A stretch of DNA of 45,421 nucleotides from contig HF989726.1 of the NCBI GenBank assembly GCA_000431315.1, positions 3,560 through 48,980 of the forward strand, written 5' to 3'. A model generated the notes under the pieces. The model worked only from the letters and a program-made list of their open reading frames with translations, did not search any database and had not been told where the DNA came from. Every line of letters starts with the position of its first letter. Position 1 is the first letter of the stretch. Origin of the DNA: Brachyspira sp. CAG:484 (GTDB taxonomy: Bacteria; Cyanobacteriota; Vampirovibrionia; Gastranaerophilales; Gastranaerophilaceae). A program made the position numbers and the translations under genes. Of the stretch, positions 24,262 through 33,728 are shown one piece after another.

Positions 24262-25287
24262 TTAATGAATTACTGTTCCTGCAAAACGATAAACCGAATA
24301 ATAGATCACAGCTGATAAAATCATACATGCCGGTATAGTCAATACCCATGCAGTAACAATATTTCCTACAATACGCCATTTTACAGCGTGGGCATGTAGA
24401 GTAGAGCCGACTCCCATAATCGCAGTTGAAATAACATGCGTTGTACTGAGAGGAATACCAAAATGCGATGCGGTCAAGATTAACCCGGCAGCAGAAGTTT
24501 CAGCAGCAAAACCATGAATAGGTTTCAGTTTTATAATCTTATGCCCCATAGTCTTAATAATCTTCCAGCCTCCGTTCATTGTACCGGCAGCCATAGTAAG
24601 CGCACATACAATAATTACATAAATCGGAATTTCAAAATCACCTGCCGGACCTTTATGCAAAACACCGCCTGCAAGTAGAGCAAGAGTAATAATACCCATT
24701 GTTTTTTGAGCATCATTTGAGCCATGGCTCAGTGCCATTAATCCAGAAGAAATAAGCTGGAGTTTTCTGAATTTTTTATTAACAACCTGCGGATTAGCCT
24801 TATACAAAAGCCTTATGAGCAGAAGCATCAGAGCAAAACCGGCACAAAAACCAAGTAAAGGCGAAGTAAACATCGGTATAATCACCTTATCAAGCAAGGT
24901 AGTTACATGTACAGCATCAACTCCGGCCTTCACAATAGTTGCCCCAAGAAGCCCTCCTATAAGAGCGTGTGATGAGCTTGAAGGTAATCCGAGATACCAC
25001 GTAAGCAAATTCCATAATACCGCAGCAAGCAGTGCACAAAATATTACTGTAAGCGTAATCATCTCCGCATTAACAATACCCGAACCAATGGTTTTTGCAA
25101 CATGCGTACCGGTCAAAGCTCCAACAAACTCAAGGCTTGCCCCGAAGAGAACTGCCTGCTTTGGAGAAAGAACTTTAGTAGAAACTACTGTTGCGATAGC
25201 ATTTGCACAGTCATGAAATCCGTTTATAAACTCAAATGCAAGAGCCACTGCTACTACAGCTATTAACAATAATATCGTAATTGTCAT
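24262..25287 (-). CDS. pit: PiT-family inorganic phosphate transporter
   Basis: 341 residues, about ten membrane segments, with the duplicated PiT signature: GFHDCANAIATVVSTKVLSPKQA near the N-terminus and SHGSNDAQKTMGIITLAL in the second half. The GLPSSSSHALIGGLLGA and GIPLSTTHVISTAIMGVG loops are also family-specific. It imports phosphate (with metal) driven by H+ or Na+. It follows the DUF47 protein by 16 bp, the usual pit-accessory pairing. Confidence 0.94.
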   Translation of the reverse strand: MTITILLLIAVVAVALAFEFINGFHDCANAIATVVSTKVLSPKQAVLFGASLEFVGALTGTHVAKTIGSGIVNAEMITLTVIFCALLAAVLWNLLTWYLGLPSSSSHALIGGLLGATIVKAGVDAVHVTTLLDKVIIPMFTSPLLGFCAGFALMLLLIRLLYKANPQVVNKKFRKLQLISSGLMALSHGSNDAQKTMGIITLALLAGGVLHKGPAGDFEIPIYVIIVCALTMAAGTMNGGWKIIKTMGHKIIKLKPIHGFAAETSAAGLILTASHFGIPLSTTHVISTAIMGVGSTLHAHAVKWRIVGNIVTAWVLTIPACMILSAVIYYSVYRFAGTVIH

Positions 25288-25303
25288 AATCTTAATTCCT
25301 ATG

Positions 25304-25945
25304 CTAACTCTGTTTCAATACAACATTCAAAATAGTGTCAGAAACGTAGAAACACGCATCAAGAGCATTTTCAATTTCTTTATAAATATCTCTTAATTTG
25401 ATAACCTCAAGTGCGTCATATTTTCCTGAGAACAATTCTTTGATTGCCCGTCTGTGAATTTCATCACCCTTGGTTTCAAGTTCCTTCATAGCAATATTCT
25501 CTTTTGTAATTTCTTCAACATCGCTTACTTTTTTGAATTTTTTAAGAATTCTTATTAACTCGGATGTTGCCTTAACCAAAATTAAAGCCTGTTCTTTCAT
25601 CTCTGATGTATATTCAGTAAGTCTATACACCTCAAGGTTTAAACAGGCTTTTATAATTTTTTTGTTGATTTTATGAAGCTGAACTGAAATATATTGTATG
25701 TCCTCCCGCTCAATCGGCGTTATAAAACTTTTATTCAGCTGCTTCAGCGTTAATTTAAATGACCTCGAGCCTTTCTTTTTGAATTTCAGAGCTATCTCTT
25801 TTTTCTCCTCATTCAAATCACTCTGCATAATCTGGTTGTAAAGATTAGCCGACTCTTCACAAATTTCAGCACTCTCCTGGAAAAGTGTAAAAAACATTTT
25901 GTCCTCAGGAGGCATAATGTAAGACATCAAATTAAATTTTGGCAT
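25304..25945 (-). CDS. DUF47/PhoU-like Pit accessory protein
   Basis: 213 residues, all alpha-helical, with the PhoU-like DUF47 pattern: FFTLFQESAEICEESANLY at the start and two ExxGDEIHRRAIKEL/DIYKEIENALDACFYVSD segments at the end. These acidic clusters bind metals in related proteins. It is thought to regulate the partner PiT transporter at the inner membrane. Start ATG 25945 follows AAAAAGGAG; a longer frame to 25978 lacks an SD. Confidence 0.85.
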   Translation of the reverse strand: MPKFNLMSYIMPPEDKMFFTLFQESAEICEESANLYNQIMQSDLNEEKKEIALKFKKKGSRSFKLTLKQLNKSFITPIEREDIQYISVQLHKINKKIIKACLNLEVYRLTEYTSEMKEQALILVKATSELIRILKKFKKVSDVEEITKENIAMKELETKGDEIHRRAIKELFSGKYDALEVIKLRDIYKEIENALDACFYVSDTILNVVLKQS

Positions 25946-26022
25946 GATATACTCCTTTTTCACACACACGCCAAGCATACAAAAAAAATATATTTTATAA
26001 AAGAACTTTGTTACAAAACTTT

Positions 26023-26193
26023 TTATTTTTTCTTTTTTTGAACGCCAGCCTCGCTCAAAGCAATTGCTATTGCCTGCTGTGGATTAGAAACCGTATCGCC
26101 CGATGATGATTTTAAATCTCCCTGTTTAAATTCACCCATAACTTTTTTAATTTTAGCCTGTTGTTTTGATGTTTCTTTTTTCTTCTTTGCCAT
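26023..26193 (-). CDS. DUF6496-type small basic protein, 56 aa
   Basis: A short gene encoding a Lys-rich peptide: MAKKKKETSKQQAKIKKVMG, then EFKQGDLKSSSGDTVSN, PQQAIAIALSEAGV and KKKK. The KKVMxEFKxGxLxS ... QAIAIALSEA arrangement matches the DUF6496 family as I remember it. Function unknown; the charge suggests nucleic acid binding. ATG 26193 has AGGAG upstream. Confidence 0.75.
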   Translation of the reverse strand: MAKKKKETSKQQAKIKKVMGEFKQGDLKSSSGDTVSNPQQAIAIALSEAGVQKKKK

Positions 26194-26259
26194 ATTTACT
26201 CCTGTAATTTAATCCGGCACTGCAGCTTTCTCCTGCTCAACACAGCATTACGGCGGCGC

Positions 26260-26317
26260 ACCTTTTCTAACGGAACTCTAAAATTCCGCTCGCGTTACTT
26301 ATCACAGAATTTTCTCC
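26260..26317 (+). repeat. Dispersed intergenic repeat, copy C
   Basis: ACCTTTTCTAACGGAACTCT then AAAATTCCGCTCGCGTTAC, CTTATCACAGAATTTTCTCC. It aligns with copy A along ~57 bp with at most a one-base gap and many shared positions. GC-rich sequence (GCGGCGC) precedes it. It lies between the DUF6496-type gene and the esterase. Confidence 0.65.
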
Positions 26318-26442
26318 TACAAGTATTTGCAAAAACTAAACCTCCCGCATCAGCCGCCGGTATTCTGTCTGACCGGGTAATGGATTAAATTTATATATTT
26401 AAGAGAATTTAAAAAGAAATAGAGAAAAGATAAGGAGATATT

Positions 26443-27414
26443 ATGTCAGAAGCATCATCAAAATCACCGCATTTAGACAGAGTTACGCAAAACTTCATCA
26501 AAAACCTTGAAGCAAGAGATACAAAACCTTTATATGAGCTTACACCTCACGAGGCAAGGCAGTTTCTGGTTGATTTGCAACGGGCAACACATTCTGAAAT
26601 AGAAGCAGAAATATCTGATATAAATATATTTTCTGAAATAGCAGGAAACATAGATGTAAGGTTTGTCAGACCAAAGGATTCTAATGAAATTCTTCCTGTT
26701 ATATTATACATTCATGGCGGCGGCTGGATTATGGGGGACAAAGAAACACATGATATGCTTATCAGAAAACTTGCAAACTGTACAAATTCAGTTGTAGCAT
26801 TCGTAAACTATTCCCGCTCGCCTGAGGCAATCTATCCAACTGCAATTAATCAAATTTACGGGGTTTTGAAATACTTGTATGAAAACCCGCAGGATTTTAA
26901 TATTGACTCAGACAGGATAGCAATTGCAGGCGACAGTGCAGGCGGGAATAGGGCTGCTGCCACAGCAATTAAAGCTAAAAAAGAAGGCGGTCCGAAAATT
27001 CTGTTTCAAGCACTTATCTACCCTGTTACTGATGCAGAAATGGATACGGAATCTTACAGACTGTTTAAAGACGGTCCATGGCTGACAAAAAAAGCAATGG
27101 AATGGTTCTGGGATGCTTATTTACCTGATAAAAGGCTAAGAAAAGAAATTTATGTTTCACCTCTTCAGGCAACAGTGAACGATTTGACAGGTCTGCCGCC
27201 TGCTCTGGTAATTGTTGACGAAAACGATGTACTGCGTGATGAAGGAGAAGCATATGCCAGAAAACTTGATGAAGCCGGGGTGGATGTTCTCAGCGTAAGA
27301 ATTAATAACACTCACCACGACTTTTTAATGCTTAATGCCCTAAACCACAGCAAAGCTGTTAAAGGAGCATTTGCCCTCCTTTGTAAAACGTTAAACCATA
27401 AGTTTCACAAATAG
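26443..27414 (+). CDS. Alpha/beta hydrolase, hormone-sensitive-lipase-type esterase
   Basis: 323 residues. The oxyanion-hole motif HGGGW (in YIHGGGWIMGDK) and the nucleophile motif GDSAGGN identify the HSL family (bacterial type IV esterases). The catalytic acid is probably the Asp in VDENDVLRDEG and the His in THHDF. It would hydrolyse short-chain esters in the cytosol, since no signal peptide is present. SD AAGGAG is seven bases before ATG 26443. Confidence 0.9.
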   Translation: MSEASSKSPHLDRVTQNFIKNLEARDTKPLYELTPHEARQFLVDLQRATHSEIEAEISDINIFSEIAGNIDVRFVRPKDSNEILPVILYIHGGGWIMGDKETHDMLIRKLANCTNSVVAFVNYSRSPEAIYPTAINQIYGVLKYLYENPQDFNIDSDRIAIAGDSAGGNRAAATAIKAKKEGGPKILFQALIYPVTDAEMDTESYRLFKDGPWLTKKAMEWFWDAYLPDKRLRKEIYVSPLQATVNDLTGLPPALVIVDENDVLRDEGEAYARKLDEAGVDVLSVRINNTHHDFLMLNALNHSKAVKGAFALLCKTLNHKFHK

Positions 27415-27449
27415 CAAAAAAATTCTTTCAGAGTTTTTAAATTGGTATT

Positions 27450-29558
27450 ATGAAAATTTATGCAATTAATACCCTAAACAATTACCAGCCGGTAAACCAA
27501 TTAAAAAACAACAGAAATTCAAAACATAAAAACAACAACCATAACACTATTTCCGGAGGAACAGGAGGGGCAGGCTTAGCTTACACCTCCGGCAGTATTT
27601 ACTTTACAGGAATAATTAACCCCGCAAAAAGGCTCCGGAGATCCGACTATTTAATTTCGGAATATATTAAAGAAATAGGCAAAGCCCGCTACCTGCATGG
27701 CGACAGATTAACAGTTGATATGTCTATGGGGAACCCTGATTTAACCCCGCCGCAGAAAGCAAAAGAAGCATTAAAAGCAAAAGTAAACGATTTATGGTCA
27801 CATAGATACAACAACCCAAAAGGTGAGGGAGCCTTTTTCTATGCCGCAGCAGACTGGATGATGAAACGTTTCGGAATAAAGGTTAATCCTAAAACTGAAA
27901 TTATGACAACGTCCGGAGCTTCTGATGCAATAGATCATATATTCACAGCATACGCAAATCATGGAGATAAGGTTCTTGTACCAAATCCAGGTTATTCGCT
28001 TTATGATGATTTAATCACACGCCATGACTTAAATCGTGTTCCTTTTGACTTAACTCCGGAAAACGGTTATCTGCCTGATTTTAATAAAATGCCGGATGAT
28101 GCAAAAATTCTCATTCTGAATTATCCGCACAATCCTACCGGCTCATTTGCACCTAAAAAAGTTTTTGAAGATGCCGTCAAATGGGCAAGAAAACACAATA
28201 TCCTGATTATTCATGATATGGATAACAGTGAGGTAACCCATTCCGGGAAAAAAGCTGCCGGAATTTTGCAGGTAGAAGGTGCAAAAGATTTAGCATTTCA
28301 GGTTCATACAATGAGTAAAGCCCAGAGTATGCCGGGACTTCGTGTTGCATTTGCGGTAAGCGATAAGGATAATATTGATAACCTGCTTAACGCCAAATAT
28401 CTTTCAGGCGGAAGTGTATATGTTCCTGTTCAGCACGCTGCAATTGCAGCACTAAAAGATGAGGAAGGCTATATAAACAAAATAAATAAAATTTACAGAA
28501 GCAGAAAAAACACAGCCATCAAATGGCTGCATAAACTTGGCAGCGATGCAAAGCCTACAGACGGAACCTATTATCTATGGGCAAAAGTTCCGCCCAAATT
28601 CACCTCAGATGAATTTTTCAAATATGTACTTCATAAAGCGCAGGTTGCCTTCACTCCCGGAACTGTTTTTGGAAAAAACGGCGAAGGCTATGTACGCATA
28701 GTAATGTCAGCTGATGAAAATACCATAAATAAAGCCTTTGAAAGAATAGAAAAAGCAGGCATAAGATTTGATATACCTAAAGACAAGCTGCCGGCGGAAC
28801 TCCAGAAAGAAATACAGAGTATGGCGGACGGAAGTTATACAATTACGTCAAAAGAGGACCGCGACTTTGCAGAATATATGCAGACACTTGCATTAAACAG
28901 AAAAATTCTTACCGAAAGATTTAAGAATAAGGACACAAAGTTCAACTTGTTTGTTCCGCAGGAAAAACAAAATCTTCCTTGGAATATTTTAAAGGATGGA
29001 CAGAGCGTATACCTGCAAAATATACGGGAGGCTAAACCTCTTTTTGGAGATATAAAAGATATTTCCGCATTCAGCGCCCCTGAAGAGTACACAAAATTAG
29101 CACAAGACATAAAAAGACAGTGGCTTAAAACACCATATCCTGAGGCAGATATTCTTCCAGCCTACAAGTCCTGTACAATTTACCCTGACGCGCATTACTT
29201 TACATTAAGAACTGATGACGGCAGACTTCAGGCTGTTGCAAATGTAGAAATACAAAACGACGGTATACTCTGGGGAAGAAGCCTTAACACAGCACCATGG
29301 AACCAGGGCAGCGATGCAGAGATCAGAGGCTGCGGACGTGCGATCATGGCAAGAATAGTAAGCTTTTGCAAAGAAACAGGTAATAAGGTTCTTAAACTGG
29401 CAACAGACAAACCTGAAAACGTCAGATTTTATAAAAACCTTGGTATGGTTGAAGATGGCACAAGAAACTTTAACGGTGTAGAACACACTGTGTTAAAATT
29501 TGACGAAGCCGGCATGCAAACATTCCTGAACAAATACCAGATAAACCTTAGCTTTTAA
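27450..29558 (+). CDS. Aminotransferase class I/II fused to a GNAT acetyltransferase domain
   Basis: 702 residues. The Asn/Lys-rich N-terminus has a glycine cluster (ISGGTGGAG) and IYFTG at about 50-54, the motif shared with other proteins in this window. The aminotransferase domain runs from ~60 to ~460: MGNPDLTPP, TTSGASDAIDHIF, NYPHNPTGSF, HDMDNSEVT, and the PLP lysine in HTMSKAQSMPGLR (Lys290). The last ~130 residues form a GNAT-like domain: AVANVEIQ, RGCGRAIMARIVSFCKETG (acetyl-CoA loop) and PENVRFYKNLGM. The fusion could make and then acetylate an amino acid. It is convergent with the C_GCAxxG_C_C gene (11-bp overlap). No SD is visible. Confidence 0.8.
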   Translation: MKIYAINTLNNYQPVNQLKNNRNSKHKNNNHNTISGGTGGAGLAYTSGSIYFTGIINPAKRLRRSDYLISEYIKEIGKARYLHGDRLTVDMSMGNPDLTPPQKAKEALKAKVNDLWSHRYNNPKGEGAFFYAAADWMMKRFGIKVNPKTEIMTTSGASDAIDHIFTAYANHGDKVLVPNPGYSLYDDLITRHDLNRVPFDLTPENGYLPDFNKMPDDAKILILNYPHNPTGSFAPKKVFEDAVKWARKHNILIIHDMDNSEVTHSGKKAAGILQVEGAKDLAFQVHTMSKAQSMPGLRVAFAVSDKDNIDNLLNAKYLSGGSVYVPVQHAAIAALKDEEGYINKINKIYRSRKNTAIKWLHKLGSDAKPTDGTYYLWAKVPPKFTSDEFFKYVLHKAQVAFTPGTVFGKNGEGYVRIVMSADENTINKAFERIEKAGIRFDIPKDKLPAELQKEIQSMADGSYTITSKEDRDFAEYMQTLALNRKILTERFKNKDTKFNLFVPQEKQNLPWNILKDGQSVYLQNIREAKPLFGDIKDISAFSAPEEYTKLAQDIKRQWLKTPYPEADILPAYKSCTIYPDAHYFTLRTDDGRLQAVANVEIQNDGILWGRSLNTAPWNQGSDAEIRGCGRAIMARIVSFCKETGNKVLKLATDKPENVRFYKNLGMVEDGTRNFNGVEHTVLKFDEAGMQTFLNKYQINLSF

Positions 29559-30009
29559 TTGAAGCTTGTTTGCTAAGATACTCCGCAAATATATCGGCAG
29601 CATCCGCAACAAGCTGTTCGCATGGACGGGTTTCATAATACTCTTTTGTCCTTGGGGATGGAACCGGGTTATCGTCAGCATCAACACCCAAAAGTTCCCT
29701 GCATATAATTGTGTCATGTTTTGCCTTAAAAACCTTTGCCAATTCCTGAATTCTTGCATAATGCTCAGCTTTAACCTCTTTATCAACAGGAGAAGTATAT
29801 CCGAATTTCAATCCGGCAGCCATAAACATCCCGCTGACAGCACCGCAGACTTCCCGCATTCTGCCCATTCCCCCGCCAAAAGAGGACGAAAGCTTAAGGG
29901 CAGTTTCAAAATCAATTCCTAATTCATCAGCAAAAGCACAAAAAACAGATTGCGCACAATTGTATCCCTGTTTAAATAACTTTCTTGCTTTGTCTGAATG
30001 TAAATTCAT
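29548..30009 (-). CDS. C_GCAxxG_C_C family protein
   Basis: 153 residues with the family's spaced cysteine pattern: GYNCAQSVF, CGAVSGMFMAAGLKFG (the GCAxxG-like core), ICRELLG and RPCEQLV. The family is often called a redox or FeS-binding protein; its exact job is unknown to me. The four conserved segments are in the usual order and length is normal. Start ATG 30009 has AAAGGAAA upstream. It overlaps the end of the convergent aminotransferase-GNAT gene. Confidence 0.85.
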   Translation of the reverse strand: MNLHSDKARKLFKQGYNCAQSVFCAFADELGIDFETALKLSSSFGGGMGRMREVCGAVSGMFMAAGLKFGYTSPVDKEVKAEHYARIQELAKVFKAKHDTIICRELLGVDADDNPVPSPRTKEYYETRPCEQLVADAADIFAEYLSKQASIKS

Positions 30010-30066
30010 ATATTTCCTTTAAATTTATCTTATTATTCATTATTTTTATGATACCATAAACTAGTT

Positions 30067-31383
30067 ATGACAATTTTATTAAATCCGGTTATAATCTCAG
30101 TAATTTTATTATGTGTATTGTGCCTTTGCAGAATAAATGTTTTGCTGGCAATTATCATATCTGCAATAACAGCAGGACTTACCGGCGGTCTTGGAATTGA
30201 CAGGGTTATGAGCACCTTTATCACCGGTATGGGCGGGAATTCCGAAACTGCACTGAGTTATATTTTACTTGGAACATTTGCAGCAGCAATGACGCATACC
30301 GGACTTGCAACAATTTTAGCAAAAAAAATTGCAAATGTTATTGCTGATAAAAAAGTAATGCTTTTATTTATTCTTGCCGGAATTGCGGTTTTGTCACAGA
30401 ACCTTATACCGGTGCACATTGCATTTATTCCAATATTAATTCCGCCGCTGCTTCATGTTATGAACAAGCTTAAACTTGACAGACGCGCAGCAGCCTGTGC
30501 GCTTGCATTTGGATTAAAAGCTCCTTACATTGCTATACCGGCAGGGTTCGGACTTATATTTCAGGGACTAATCGCAGATAATATGACATTAAACGGAATG
30601 CAGGTTTTAAAAAATGATGTATGGAAATCAACATGGATATTAGGGCTTGCAATGTTTGCCGGATTTTTGACCGCAATATTTATTTCATACAGAAAACCTC
30701 GTGAATATCAAGACTGTGAGGTTTGCAAAAATGAACTTGAAAAAGAGGATGAGGAAGCTCTTAAATTAAATAAAAATCATTATATAACCCTCCTTGGCGC
30801 ATTTGCAACCTTAGCGGTCCAGTTGTGGACAAAGTCGCTTCCGCTTGGAGCACTTGTGGGGCTTGGTATTGTTTTCGGCGGAGGAGCTGTAAGCCACAGA
30901 AAGATGGATAAGCTTATAAATGAAGGCATAGGATTAATGGGATATGTTGCATTTGTAATGCTTGTTGCGGCAGGATTTGCGCTTGTATTAAAAGAAACAG
31001 GAGGAATTGATATTCTCGTAAATGCAATTATGCCGTTTATGCAGAATAGTAAAATCATAGCTACAGGTTTGATGCTGTTTTTGGGATTATTTATAACAAT
31101 GGGCATAGGAACCTCATTTGGAACAATCCCTATCTTAGCTGTACTGTTTATTCCTATATGTTCGCATTTGGGAATGAGTGTGCCGGCAAGCATAGTAGTA
31201 CTCGCAGCGGCTGCTGCATTAGGCGATGCAGGCTCTCCGGCATCAGATACAACACTCGGTCCTACTGCCGGATTAAACGCAGACGGACAGCATAACCATA
31301 TATGGGATACCTGTATTCCTACATTTTTACACTACAATATCCCTATCATAATTTTTGCCCTAATTGCAGCTATATATTTCTAA
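30067..31383 (+). CDS. Na+/H+ antiporter-superfamily membrane transporter (YuiF/NhaC-like)
   Basis: 438 residues with about eleven membrane segments. Signature stretches include NVLLAIIISAITAGLTGGLG, GMGGNSETALSYILLG, the PAGFGLIFQG region, and the late AALGDAGSPASDTTLGPTAGLNADGQHNHIWDT. It resembles the Na_H_antiport_2/YuiF group, described both as Na+/H+ antiporter and as putative amino acid permease. A hydrophilic charged loop (EVCKNELEKEDEEAL) divides it near residue 225. No SD precedes ATG 30067. Confidence 0.8.
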   Translation: MTILLNPVIISVILLCVLCLCRINVLLAIIISAITAGLTGGLGIDRVMSTFITGMGGNSETALSYILLGTFAAAMTHTGLATILAKKIANVIADKKVMLLFILAGIAVLSQNLIPVHIAFIPILIPPLLHVMNKLKLDRRAAACALAFGLKAPYIAIPAGFGLIFQGLIADNMTLNGMQVLKNDVWKSTWILGLAMFAGFLTAIFISYRKPREYQDCEVCKNELEKEDEEALKLNKNHYITLLGAFATLAVQLWTKSLPLGALVGLGIVFGGGAVSHRKMDKLINEGIGLMGYVAFVMLVAAGFALVLKETGGIDILVNAIMPFMQNSKIIATGLMLFLGLFITMGIGTSFGTIPILAVLFIPICSHLGMSVPASIVVLAAAAALGDAGSPASDTTLGPTAGLNADGQHNHIWDTCIPTFLHYNIPIIIFALIAAIYF

Positions 31384-31413
31384 ATTATGATAAGCGACAG
31401 GCAGCTTTGGAAG

Positions 31414-31692
31414 TTATACAATCTCAAGATTTCCCGCAGGCAGTCCGGATATTAAGTTCATAATATTTTCTGATGCAACATGGCATTTTAATTTACCTTT
31501 AGGGTACTTCTGGTAATGATAGGCAGAAGAAAGAAGCATAATTTTAGAGGCTTCAAAAACATTTAATGCAGAAAGGTCAAGAGTAATTTCAGGACAATCA
31601 TATTTCTTAATATAATTCTTTACCCTCTCTAAAATTTTTCCGGAATTTGAAAAATCAAAAGTTAAATATTTACATTGCGTCTTTCTGCTCAT
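31414..31692 (-). CDS. STAS-like small protein
   Basis: 92 residues from ATG 31692 (a TTG at 31737 would add 15 unlikely residues). The pattern ITLDLSALNVFEASKIMLLSSAYHYQKYPKGKLKCHVASENIMNLI resembles the anti-sigma-antagonist STAS fold: a beta strand ending D-L-S-A, a helix, and a late strand with a C-terminal helix. The usual phosphorylatable Ser position is not clearly conserved. Regulatory protein is a guess. It is divergent from kdsD. Confidence 0.5.
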   Translation of the reverse strand: MSRKTQCKYLTFDFSNSGKILERVKNYIKKYDCPEITLDLSALNVFEASKIMLLSSAYHYQKYPKGKLKCHVASENIMNLISGLPAGNLEIV

Positions 31693-31763
31693 AGCAATAC
31701 TTTCGGATAAATAATAATAAAATTTAACTTTTATCAATAATTTCGTACATTTGAACGATTTTA

Positions 31764-31775
31764 TTATATAATACT
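31764..31775 (+). promoter_or_regulatory. Promoter -10 of the kdsD operon
   Basis: A TATAAT box lies in the AT-rich divergent spacer about 25 bases before ATG 31797, with a GAGGTG SD after it. The reverse strand also reads TATAATA, so the spacer may fire in both directions. Confidence 0.45.
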
Positions 31776-31796
31776 CTTAAAAAGACGAGGTGAAGT

Positions 31797-32768
31797 ATGA
31801 TGACAACAACAAGTATAAACGAACTGGCAAAAGAAGTTTTTGATATTGAGGCAAACTCAATTCTAAGACTAAAAAATAATATAGGCGATAATTTTGACAA
31901 AGCCATCGAAATACTGTATTCCTGTAAAGGGAGAGTAATTATCACCGGGATGGGCAAATCCGGTCTTATAGGTAAAAAAATTGCAGCAACACTCTCTTCT
32001 ACAGGAACACCTTCATATTTCCTGCATCCGGCAGAAAGTACACATGGCGACAGCGGAATTATTACAAGGGATGACGTCATTGTTGCAATTTCCAACAGCG
32101 GCGAAACTCAGGAGCTTTTGAACCTTTTGCCGTTAATTAAAAGATTTGGGGTTCAGATGATTGGTATGACCGGCAAAATGAATTCTACCCTTGCACAGGC
32201 TTCAGATGTTGTTCTTGATATATCAGTAGAACGCGAAGCCTGCCCGCTAAATAAAGCACCAACAGCTTCGACTACCGCAACTCTTGCGATGGGAGATGCA
32301 CTGGCAGTATGCCTGCTGGAAAAACGCGGCTTTACAGAAGAAGATTTTCTTGTATTCCATCCGTCAGGGGCGCTGGGAAAAGGTTTCTTATACAGAGTTT
32401 CCGACTTGATGAAAACAGAAGATTTACCGGTTGCTCATGAAAATGACAGCTTTACAAAGGTTATTGAAATAATCACAACCCATAAATTAGGTATGGCAAT
32501 GATTTTAAATTCAAACGGCGAGTTATCCGGAGTGTTCACAGACGGTGATATAAGAAGAACACTTTTAAAATATGGAAACACGTCAAGCCTTTCAATAAAA
32601 GATGTTATGACATCAAATCCAAAACGAATAACAGCAAATTCATACGGAGCAAGCGCATTAAATTTAATGGAAAAATATTCAATTACAGCTCTTGCCGTTG
32701 TAGATGAAAGAAATATTCCTGTAGGGGTAATACACATCCATGATTTGTTGAAAGCCGGAGTTGCATAG
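31797..32768 (+). CDS. kdsD: D-arabinose 5-phosphate isomerase
   Basis: 323 residues. An N-terminal SIS domain (RVIITGMGKSGLIGKKIAATLSSTG and ISNSGETQELLNLLP) is followed by two CBS domains from about residue 205 (SDLMKTEDLPV and IKDVMTSNPKRI). This is the KdsD/GutQ architecture, which converts ribulose-5-phosphate to arabinose-5-phosphate for Kdo synthesis. It is followed immediately by kdsC, which supports the Kdo role over a sugar-alcohol role. SD GAGGTG precedes ATG 31797. Confidence 0.94.
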   Translation: MMTTTSINELAKEVFDIEANSILRLKNNIGDNFDKAIEILYSCKGRVIITGMGKSGLIGKKIAATLSSTGTPSYFLHPAESTHGDSGIITRDDVIVAISNSGETQELLNLLPLIKRFGVQMIGMTGKMNSTLAQASDVVLDISVEREACPLNKAPTASTTATLAMGDALAVCLLEKRGFTEEDFLVFHPSGALGKGFLYRVSDLMKTEDLPVAHENDSFTKVIEIITTHKLGMAMILNSNGELSGVFTDGDIRRTLLKYGNTSSLSIKDVMTSNPKRITANSYGASALNLMEKYSITALAVVDERNIPVGVIHIHDLLKAGVA

Positions 32769-32769
32769 T

Positions 32770-33240
32770 ATGGGAAAAATTAAACTTGCAGCATTTGATG
32801 TTGACGGAGTAATGACAGACGGGAGCATTACATATGACGAAAACGGCGTTGAATATAAAACATTCAATGCAAAAGACGGTCATGGACTGGCTTCGCTAAA
32901 TAAAGAAGGAATTATAACAGTAATTATTACCGGACGGAATAACGGTACTGTTGAAAGACGTGCAAAAGATGTTAAAATTACCGAAGTGCATCAGGGTGTA
33001 AAAAACAAAATTGAAGTTCTTCAAGACATCTTAAAACGCCGCAATATTACTCTTGAAGAAACAGCTTATATGGGAGATGATATTCCTGATATTTGTATAC
33101 TTGAAAAAGTCAAACTTGCAGGCTGTCCGGCAGATGCTGTTGATGAAGTCAAAAAGATTGCAGGCTTTATTTCCCAAAAAGAGGGCGGACGCGGTGCTGT
33201 TCGGGAATTTTGCGATTACATTTTAAAAAATTATAAATAA
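32770..33240 (+). CDS. kdsC: 3-deoxy-D-manno-octulosonate 8-phosphate phosphatase
   Basis: 156 residues of the HAD superfamily C0 type. The catalytic motif FDVDGVMTDGSI near residue 9 is typical of KdsC (DxD then TDG), followed by VIITGRNNGTVERRA and AYMGDDIPDICIL. It removes phosphate from Kdo-8-phosphate. Start ATG 32770 is chosen over TTG 32761 because GGAG lies nine bases upstream. It overlaps nothing but begins two bases after the kdsD stop. Confidence 0.93.
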   Translation: MGKIKLAAFDVDGVMTDGSITYDENGVEYKTFNAKDGHGLASLNKEGIITVIITGRNNGTVERRAKDVKITEVHQGVKNKIEVLQDILKRRNITLEETAYMGDDIPDICILEKVKLAGCPADAVDEVKKIAGFISQKEGGRGAVREFCDYILKNYK

Positions 33241-33252
33241 GGAGATAAATTT

Positions 33253-33618
33253 ATGTACGAGATAAAAACACAAGCTTTCTTTTCAGCAGCTCACCACTTG
33301 TTAAACTATGACGGTGAATGTGAAAATCAGCATGGACATAACTGGATGGTAGAGGCTTTTGTTAAAGGCGAAACTCTCGACAAGAGCAATATATTAATTG
33401 ATTATAAAGTTTTAAAACGTGAACTTAATGCGGTACTGGATTTATTAGATCATAAAGACATTAATGAAATTCCTGAATTTCATGGAGAAAGTCCTTCCAG
33501 TGAAATGATTGCAGCATTTATATATAACAAATTAAAAGAAAAAGTTGTTTTATTAAGTAAAATTTCTGTTTGGGAAACCCAGACTTCCTGCGCAAGCTAT
33601 TACGAAGAAGAAGTTTAG
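33253..33618 (+). CDS. queD: 6-carboxy-5,6,7,8-tetrahydropterin synthase (QueD)/PTPS family
   Basis: 121 residues. Zinc-binding histidines appear in FSAAHHL and QHGHNW, and the catalytic Cys is in ECENQHGH. The late SVWETQTSCASYYEEE carries the substrate-binding Glu. It makes 6-carboxy-tetrahydropterin from dihydroneopterin triphosphate for queuosine. Its place between Kdo and UppP genes is odd and looks like operon packing only. SD AAGGAG precedes ATG 33253. A general PTPS role is the alternative. Confidence 0.88.
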   Translation: MYEIKTQAFFSAAHHLLNYDGECENQHGHNWMVEAFVKGETLDKSNILIDYKVLKRELNAVLDLLDHKDINEIPEFHGESPSSEMIAAFIYNKLKEKVVLLSKISVWETQTSCASYYEEEV

Positions 33619-33728
33619 AGGATTACTAAACACCAAAGCGTCGTATTATGCAGTGCTTGCATACCGGGAATTGACACAGATTTTAACATTATACCGGTAA
33701 AAGTAATTAATAGAAGATTGGAGAGAAA

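Noticed and set aside
33672..33690. TTGACA-containing promoter before uppP
   Set aside because: The nearest TATA-like hexamer is only 13 bp away, so spacing is wrong for a sigma-70 promoter.
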